A DNA stretch of 64,000 nucleotides from Toxorhynchites rutilus septentrionalis (taxonomy: Eukaryota; Arthropoda; Insecta; Diptera; Culicidae): positions 100,850,904 through 100,914,903 of the forward strand of contig NC_073745.1 in assembly GCF_029784135.1 (NCBI RefSeq), read 5' to 3'. Made by a program: the position numbers and the translations under genes. This document shows positions 56,845 through 64,000 of this stretch, in pieces. The number at the start of each line of letters is the position of its first letter. The stretch's first letter is position 1. The notes beneath the pieces are model-generated. The model made no database searches, had not been told where the DNA came from, and saw only the letters and a list, made by a program, of their open reading frames with translations.

Positions 56845-57012
56845 ACTCGGAAATTAATGAAACAAAGGAAACCAGATTTGGCATGTAGAGGTTTTTGGGG
56901 GCAATAAATGTTTCTATGGTAGTTAGACACTCCTCCCCCTCTCTAAGGGGGAGCAATGAACAGTTCTGCGATTGGACCCATGAACTTGCTCATAGTAAGA
57001 AAACGTGAATGT
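56845..57012 (-). repeat. Fragment of the TAGCTGACCCGG monomer repeat, inverted
   Basis: On the minus strand it reads TTCTTACTATGAG, then GTTCATGGGTCCAATCGCAG, then a monomer (CTTAGAGAGGG, ACCATAGAAACATTTATTGC, CATGCCAAATCTGG). It joins the 5' part of copy B (39200-39245) directly to a monomer, so an internal deletion occurred. The stretch 56072-56844 beside it shows nothing recognisable. Confidence 0.65.
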
Positions 57013-57082
57013 TTGAAGGTATTGATTTTTTTTTTTTGTAATGTCAATTTATTGTCAATTTATTTACAAGTATTCGATTTTT

Positions 57083-57619
57083 TTAATTTTCACCATTTAA
57101 TTCATTTTGGAGAGCTGATAAATCTATTGCGCCCTCAGTGTCGTTTATAATTCTAATATAAGTAACCAGTAATTTCAAAACATTGATTCTCTGTGTTGTT
57201 TGCATGTGATTAAGAACAGGTCTCAAGAATTCATTAAACTCCAGCGTTCGCCAACCATTGGATATTTCACATGTTTTTTGCTGCATCAGTGTTCACGCCG
57301 CTGCTACTCGTTGACATTCGCTGAACTTGTGCTGCAGTGTTTCTGTTGTTCCGTTGCAATGTGTACAGATTCCATCGTCCGCCCGTCTTATAATATATGA
57401 AAGTCGTCGATGTGGTGTTTTCTCATTCACGAACATGAATAACTCTCCGCGCTGTGTTGACGTTAGTGCACACGAGGATATATTTCTCCATATTTTTCGC
57501 CAGTTCGCAGATGGCGAATTCGCCGCCACTTTTGGTGGATCTGTTGCCTCGATAGCAAGCCGATGAATTTGATCGGATGATGGGTTTCGAACTAAATGAG
57601 CGGGAAGTGTAGGAATCAT
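57083..57619 (-). pseudogene. L1/Tx1-like ORF2, C-terminal piece
   Basis: On the minus strand it reads MIPTLPAHLVRNPSSDQIHR, then NWRKIWRNISSCALTSTQRG, the cysteine/histidine motif CTHCNGTTETLQHKFSECQR, and after a premature TGA (57295-57293, where relatives have Trp) SNGWRTLEFNEFLRPVL to a stop at 57083. This continues the ORF2 at 60312-62944, from which it is separated by the CR1-like insertion. Confidence 0.82.
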
Positions 57620-60312
57620 TTGCGAAATATTTATTTATTTATTTATTTATTTCATATAGCTCATAAACTTAAGGCTGCTGCCTTTTATGTTCTAGGTTTC
57701 AATTGGTAAAAACAAAGTGCGTCGTATAATATTTGTTTCTTGGTATTGATTGTTTAAAATACGATTCTTTCTAATTATCTAAAGTGCTCATTGCAGTTTC
57801 TCTTGAATTTAATGGCAGAAGTGACGGTCTGTATATTGTGAGGTAATTGATTCCAGTAGGCAATTCCCCTGATAAAAAACGAATTTGAATAATGAGATGT
57901 CCTACATCTGTAGATGGAAAACTTCCTACCTCGCTGTGTTCTTAATGGTTTCATGATTTCGAGTAGATATGACGGACTCTGTTTTTTGAGTAGATTAAAT
58001 ATCAAATTAACAGCTCTCAATTTTCCAAAATTTATTAATGGGCATCCCAATAATGTATGTTGTAAATGTGAAACGTGGGAATAACGATTGATGTTATAAA
58101 TATAACGAACGCAACAGTTCAATGCCACCTTCAGCCTACCTAAGGCATATGCAGAGGCCTGTGGAATAACGAAATCACATGAGATAAAGTGAGGGTATAT
58201 TAGGCTTTTGAACAGTAGCAATTTAGTAGCAGGTCTGAGAAAAAAGGTCTTCATTTTCAACGATCGTAAAGAAGCATAGATCTTACCACACTGCTTCAAT
58301 ATATAGGTGTCCCATTCTAAATCCTGTTGAATTATGACTCCAAGGCTAGTGACTGTATCGTGATATGGCAAGAGATTTCCATTCAAGTAAACCGGGGGTT
58401 TACTGGAAATTTGATTTTGGGGTCGTGAAATGTATATAGCCTGTGATTTATCTGCATTCAACAGAAGTTTATTAGTTTCTGCCCACTTTGCGATCAGTGA
58501 TAAGTTCCTATTTATTAATAACGAAGCATCTTGGTTCGATAAGCCGGAACAATCAAAATAAATTTGAACATCATCTGCGAAAAGGTGAACTCTGCAATTA
58601 TTTAGATTGTTCGGAAGATCATTGATGTAGAGTGAGAAAAGCAAGGGTCCTAGCACAGACCCCTGTGGCACTCCGGATGTTACTGGTAATAGCTGTGAAA
58701 AAATGCTGTTACTTAGAACGGTTTGGAAACGATTCGACAAGTATGAGTTAATTAGCTGAACAGCATTACGATCGAAGCCAAATTGCAAACTCAGTTTTTG
58801 AAGCAAATTCTTATGCGACACTCTATCAAATGCTTTCGAAAAATCCAGCATAATGAGCACAACAGTACCAGAACCATCCAAAATTAAGCCTATGTCGTCA
58901 CAGATTTTCATCATGGCCGTTTTAGTACTGTGCCCACTGCGGTAACCGGATTGTAATTTATAGATAAGATCGTTCTCAGTCACAAATGAATTAATTTGCG
59001 CTTTGACAATTGATTCAAAAGCCTTCGATATTGAACTTAAAATGCTTATTGGCCTTAAATTATTGAGACTAGCTCCTTGAGGTTTCTTTTTGAATGGAAT
59101 AACCTTCGAGGTTTTCCAAATATCCGGGTAGGTCTTTGTTTTTATAATTTGGTTGTACAAAAAAGTAATGGGTTTGAGGATTAGAGGAAGAATTGATTTA
59201 ATAAACTTGATGGGTATTTCATCTAGACCTACTGCATTAGAATCAATGGAATGAATTGCATTCACCACACTGTACTCTTCGATTAAGCGAAAGCCGAATG
59301 AATTTTCTATGACAGTTGATCTGTTGCAAGTAAAGCTGTCAGAAATCATTGAAAAATTGTCAATGAAAAAGTCGTTTATTTCATCTGGAGAGAATGTATT
59401 CACTGTGTCGGTGGTGGCTTTGCAAACCCCCAGAGACTTTAGGCGCATCCACATTTCCTTGGGCGCTTGATGTTGTGAAAAAATATCGTTATGATAATCC
59501 CTCTTTGCTGAGTTTATCATACTAGTGACTCTATTTCGTAATACTTTAAAAGTATTATGATGATTTTCAGATCTAGTTACTCTCCATTCACGGTAGGCAA
59601 GCTCCCTATCGATGATAGCTTTTGAGATGGCAGAAGTAAACCACGGGTTTATTCTCTTTTTCATTTTCATTGTTCTCATCGGCACACAATTTTCCAGCAT
59701 GTTTTTCAAATATGAATTAAGGGTTCTGACTATATCGTTAGGATTATCATAGTTGTATAATAAATCCCAGTCAATCTGGTTAAACAGTGCAATAATTGAA
59801 CCAGGATCAATGCGATTGTAATCACGGAAATAAATTTGTTGTTCCCTCACAACTGTGTTTACATCAACAGAGGCAAATAGTAGATCATGGTTTGACATGA
59901 AAGGTACACTAACCTGGTTAAACTTAATGAAATCTTCTGGAGTATTGGTCAAAAACAAATCAATTTGTGAAGATCCAGTGTTGAAGAAATGAGTTGGTTC
60001 AATACCTACCGATTCTAGCGCAAAATTAGCCATGGCATTTTCAAAACGTTTAGTTTTATTAGATAATCTGTTCAAAAGGTTGGTATTGAAATCACCCATT
60101 AATATTATTCTGGAGTACTGATATCTTAAATCGCTCAGAATATCGGTCATCTGTTGTGAACAATCGCAGTCCGGTGGATTGTAGAAAAAACCGAAAAGAA
60201 TCTTTTCCTCGTTTATGTCGATTTCGATCAGTATGAACTCAGTGTTGTGCTCCCCTGTATCATTTTGAGATACCTTAAGAATTTTATACTTGATCGATTC
60301 CTTTACGTATAC
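57620..60312 (-). mobile_element. CR1-like LINE, 5'-truncated, long open ORF2
   Basis: The frame is open without stop from about 60312 to 57775 (about 845 codons). The endonuclease begins mid-domain at GVLVYVKE, then FGFFYNPPD, LMGDFNTNLL and SNHDLLF. Next come the linker, RT motifs (LRPISILSS, LDFSKAFDRV, SGVPQGSVLGPLLF, LFADDVQIYF) and a C-terminus ending YWNQLPHNIQTVTSAIKFKR. The 3' end is a run of ATTT units (57629-57651). 5' truncation with an intact downstream frame is typical of a recent target-primed insertion. It landed in ORF2 of the L1/Tx1-like element in the same orientation. Confidence 0.88.
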
Positions 60313-62944
60313 TAGTACTCCTCAGGCAAGGAAGCTCTGTTGGTGGAATTTGTATGTTCGGAAAAAGATATGATTTGTAGAAGGGAATGACTTCGATCTC
60401 CTTGAGATGACGACTAATCAATAACGCTTTACACATTAACGCCGGTAGTTGCAATCTTAATCCTCCATTCTCACGATTACGGGCAAGTTGCTGCATGGGA
60501 ATACGCTCTGGAATTCTATTCCATATGAACGTACCCATTTTTGATGTGATTCTTGCTATATGTACTCCATTTGGCGATAAAATGGACGAAAGATACCAGA
60601 TTTTGGAAGTGATGAATGTGTTGAGAAGTGTTGCTTTCTGATGCAAGGTTAGTGAGCGCATTGAATGGAGCCATATTTGTTGTGAAAATTTGCTCACTAC
60701 TTCATCCCAGTTGACTGTTATCATGCGACGAATAGAATTCGCATAGGTAATACCTAAAATCTTTAATGTATCTACCGTTTGCAGCCATGGGATTGTCATT
60801 GCATTTCGTACCATGACACCTATATCAATGGCTTTTGTTTTCGCCCAATTCAGTCTTGCGCCGGAGACTTGTTCATATTGCATGAACAGTTCTCTTATAC
60901 GTTCGATTTTGCTCACTGATGTTGCGATGAGACTGATATCATCAGCATAAGCGACAACGATGTCATTCTCGCACACCCGTTCTAGTTTAGTCACCAACGG
61001 GTGTAAATAGAGTACGAATAGGTGCATGGATAGCGGGTCTCCTTGCCGAACCGATCGCTGGATAGGAAAAGCTTCAGATAGGTGTCCGTTTATCAACAAA
61101 CGCGATGATGCCAAACAACCAATACGAGAGAGCAAGTTGACCAGCCTCGGGTTGAAGCCGAGCGAGCACATGGTGTGATAGAGAAATTGTCGATCCACAC
61201 GATCGAATGCGTGGTCGAGATCGAAGGAAATGAGTTTACCTTGCTGTTTGTTTACTTTCATTCGAGCTATACGGTCTTTCAACGCAAGCACCGCTTGGAA
61301 GATATTCCGATTTGCGTTTGCACATTTTTGGCTCTCACTGAGAACTCCGTTGTCACTCATCACTCTTTCTATCCGAGCTTTTAGAATACGAGAAAGAATT
61401 TTGTAGTCGTAATTCAGCAGCGAAATCGGTCTGTATGATCGAACTGACTCGTCTGCATGTTTTTTCTTAACCAGCACAATTACACCGTCGACGAATTCGG
61501 AGGGGAAATTTCCAGCGAGCGCCTCGTTCAGAATCAGATTCATCTCTTTATGGATCACATCGAAAGTGCGAAGGTAAAACTCCTTTGGTAATCCGTCCGG
61601 ACCAGGAGATTTTTTCGACGCGCTTGTTCTGATTGCCGTAAATATTTCGGTTGTGTTAATTTCATCCATGACGATCCCATTCACTTCGTCATATTCTGGA
61701 ATGATTCGCTCGCATTCAAACGTATCGTTCTCCATGACATCGCTCTCGGCATACAAATGCTCAAAGTATCGAATCAGATGGGTCCGTATTTCTTCGGAAT
61801 TATGTATGAGTTCGTTTCTCTCGTCACGTAGCTTGGTGATCGCAGTTTTTCTTCTTCTTCTTTCTCCTAATTGGAATGTGGTTATCGGCTCTCCGGCGAT
61901 GTGAGTCTCGTTTATTCGCAAAAACATTTGTGTAAATCTACGTTGGTGTGCAAGCATCTCTTTTTTAATTCGGTTGATAGTCATTAGCATGTCAGGGTTT
62001 TGCCAGTAGCCATCGTAGGCTTGTCGTAGCAAGTTGTAGTAACGTTGCTGTTCTTGATGAAAACAGTCGTATGCCTGTTTGGACTTCCACCGAAAAAATG
62101 TTGCGATCTTCGTTTTAGCATATGAAAGCCACCACTGCATCCATGAGGTGTAGTGTCTTCTTTGAAAAGTCCAATACTGCCATTTTATGCTAAATTCAGC
62201 AATGTTCTCGTCTGTAAGTAAATGCGGACGAAGATACCAGTATCCTCGACCATGTTCTTCGCCAAGATGAGGCAAGCATAACCGCACCAATAGAGCTTTA
62301 TGGTCACTGAAGGAACAAACATGTGTTTCTGCGGATCTTAGCATTTCTCGTAGTACCCGGCTAACGTATACACGATCTAATCTAGATGACGAATTGTGAG
62401 TAAGATATGTATACCCGGGAGTGTTCGGATGCAGGTTCTCCCATGCATCATGTAGTTGTAGTTGTTGTACCGTTGCTCGGAGAGCCGGACTCGCATTTTG
62501 ACCAGTAGTATCACATGGTCGTAAGACACAATTGAAATCACCGGCCAGTATGATGTGTTCGGTGTGATGACGAAGATGGTATGCGACGGCATTATTGTAG
62601 AAATACTCTCTGTCCGAGCGCAGGGCGGTGCCTGATGGGGCATATATGTTACAGAGAGTAGTATTATGAACTCTCAATGTGATTATTCGTCCATCAAGGC
62701 TCTTCTCTACGTGAGAGAAAACGATATGGTCCTTGAGAGCAATCGCTGTACCTCTTCTGGTTTGATCTACATTGCATATGATATTGTAGCCGGGTAGACT
62801 TAGATTCTCGTTTTCTACCTCTTGCAGAAAAACGATATCTAAATCGAGCATTCGAACGAAGTTTTTGAGAGCATCCAACTTCGTCGCGTTCGTGATGGTG
62901 TTAATGTTTATTGTGGCGAGGTTATAGTTCGTGTACTGAGTCAT
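60312..62944 (-). CDS. L1/Tx1-like retrotransposon ORF2 (endonuclease and reverse transcriptase), interrupted
   Basis: The ATG is at 62944. The APE-type endonuclease (about residues 1-230) has LDIVFLQEVE, LAGDFNCVL and SFSDHKALL. The RT has KKSPGPDGLPKEFY, SYRPISLLNYDYKILSRIL, LISFDLDHAFDRVD, RQGDPLSMHLF and VVAYADDISLIA, with the YADD active site intact. It reads without stop for about 870 residues, then the frame runs into the CR1-like insertion (chance end at 60284). The missing C-terminus is at 57619-57083. The start codon overlaps the ORF1 stop (ATGA at 62944-62941), suggesting coupled reinitiation. Clade assignment (L1/Tx1 type, no RNase H) is by motif style only. Confidence 0.85.
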
Positions 62945-63969
62945 GATTTACTTTCTCCAAGATGCGAGTCATCGCTATCGTCTTGACGCATTTTTTTGCT
63001 CTGCTGGCGTTCTCTCATTTTTCCGCTTCTCAAAGAGGTCGACGACCCATCGGTATCGTGTTCTTCAGCACTCTCTGTTGTTGTTGCTATTTTACGAGAC
63101 TTGTCAACACTAGAGAGTTGTCTCGGGGCATTCACCCCTTCATCTCGTTTTGAAGCGTCTGCTGAAGGTGGTGGCGGTATTGGTGGACTTTGTACCCTAT
63201 GTACGTCAGCTATTATTCTGCTGTTCTGCTGTTCCGCTGGTTTTGATGTGGAGATATTTGTTTGTTTTGTTGCCGCTTGTTTTGAGCTCACAGATGCTTT
63301 GTGAGTCATTATTTTCGGCCGTGAAACGTTCTGTTTTGCTGCGCTTCGAGCTACACTCGCGTACGAATGTTGATCCGCCGACAATTTTTGTACTAACAAC
63401 TTCTTATTCCCTATGCACGTAATACCATTGTGTATATATTCCCCACAGTGTCGACAGGTTTGCTTCTGTCCATGGTATGCTACTATCGTCGCTTCTCCAT
63501 CAATGGAGATGAGAGATGGGATATTTTTTTTAATTATCATTTTCGCGACTCGCACTCCTGACGGTAATCCAGCTAACGGATAACGACTGTCCCACAGTTC
63601 TTCATGGATAGAAACGACCTCACCAAAGTCGTTTAAGAAATCGATTATGTGTTTATCAGTGACGTCTATTGAAAGGTCGAACAACTTTACCTCCACTGTA
63701 CCATCGACCATCGTGATTCGTAGACTATATTGCTGATCATCTACAGATATCACGTGCTTATTATCATGTTCTTCTACAACTTTCAGTGCTATTGAAAGGT
63801 CGATAGTCGTGACAAAAACACATCCGTTGTGTTTGCTACAATGGACCCTTTCCAATTCTTCAGGCTTTAAGCCCAATTTGTTCTTGATGAATCCGTGTAC
63901 GTCGACGAAAGATGGTTTCTTTGGGATGGCCGCATAATCAATGCGAAATGTATTTTTACGACGAAACAT
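62941..63969 (-). CDS. L1/Tx1-like retrotransposon ORF1 (possibly incomplete at the edge)
   Basis: The frame is open from the window edge to a TGA at 62943-62941; the first ATG is at 63969 (MFRRKNTFRIDYAAIPKKPS), but in-frame sequence continues to 63999, so the start may lie outside. The first half (to about residue 170) forms an alternating strand/helix fold with GFIKNKLGLKPEELERVHC. A single zinc knuckle follows (CRHCGEYIHNGITC), then a long Ser/Thr/Lys/Gln-rich tail. This fits an RNA-binding ORF1 protein that packages the transcript. It overlaps ORF2 by 4 bases. Confidence 0.8.
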   Translation of the reverse strand: MFRRKNTFRIDYAAIPKKPSFVDVHGFIKNKLGLKPEELERVHCSKHNGCVFVTTIDLSIALKVVEEHDNKHVISVDDQQYSLRITMVDGTVEVKLFDLSIDVTDKHIIDFLNDFGEVVSIHEELWDSRYPLAGLPSGVRVAKMIIKKNIPSLISIDGEATIVAYHGQKQTCRHCGEYIHNGITCIGNKKLLVQKLSADQHSYASVARSAAKQNVSRPKIMTHKASVSSKQAATKQTNISTSKPAEQQNSRIIADVHRVQSPPIPPPPSADASKRDEGVNAPRQLSSVDKSRKIATTTESAEEHDTDGSSTSLRSGKMRERQQSKKMRQDDSDDSHLGESKS

Positions 63970-64000
63970 CGCACTTTGCTTCTCATCCACCGCAAGCAAG

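Noticed and set aside
57629..57651. CRISPR-like or regulatory tandem repeat
   Set aside because: It is an ATTT run forming the 3' tail of the CR1-like LINE, as is the similar run at 3456-3475 for the RTE element.

Overview
The window looks like gene-poor, AT-rich nuclear DNA of a culicine mosquito, most likely Aedes or a close relative. The grounds are a Feilai-like tRNA-derived SINE ending in GAA triplets, mosquito-type DD37E and DD34D mariners, RTE, CR1-like and L1/Tx1-like retrotransposons, and host introns swollen by nested repeats. The species call is inference from repeat content.

Only two host genes are visible, both on the minus strand. The first is tubulin folding cofactor D (TBCD): exon 1 at 11226-9564, a 59-bp intron, exon 2 at 9504-9118, an 8.6-kb intron full of transposons, and exon 3 at 504-1 running off the left edge. 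The second is the 3' end of a class A peptide GPCR of the orexin/allatotropin-receptor type. It is split over a TM7 exon (56071-55959), a C-tail exon (35645-35479) and a last exon (23019-22843), with introns of 20.3 and 12.5 kb. These receptor exons join in phase.

Everything else is mobile or repeated DNA. In the TBCD intron: LINE fragments (690-1560, 8240-8905), a SINE (2818-3099), an RTE fragment (3457-5140) and a foldback repeat (5159-5760). Between the genes: a Tc1 element with IR/DR ends and a SINE inside it (11432-13254), an internally deleted DD37E mariner with 49-bp perfect ends (13575-14520), another SINE (17215-17440) and a monomer-array repeat (19320-20286). In receptor intron 2 (23-35 kb): a segment bounded by inverted TGACGTAGGACTA that holds two histone H2A pseudogenes and three histone-type stem-loops (23677-26060), an intact DD37E transposase gene (26133-27155), an RTE fragment split by a MITE and a hAT element, a 1.5-kb palindrome (32190-33702) and a minisatellite. 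In receptor intron 1 (35.6-56 kb): repeats beginning TAGCTGACCCGG, one of which carries an 855-bp AGACAGAA array, a CR1-like LINE with three nested insertions (45.0-50.3 kb), foldback repeats and a dead DD34D mariner. The right end is an L1/Tx1-like element with overlapping ORF1/ORF2 (ATGA) whose ORF2 is interrupted by a 5'-truncated CR1-like LINE.

The strongest oddities are the inverted-repeat-bounded histone segment, the long palindrome, and the nested insertions, which can be ordered in time from target-site duplications and restored reading frames.
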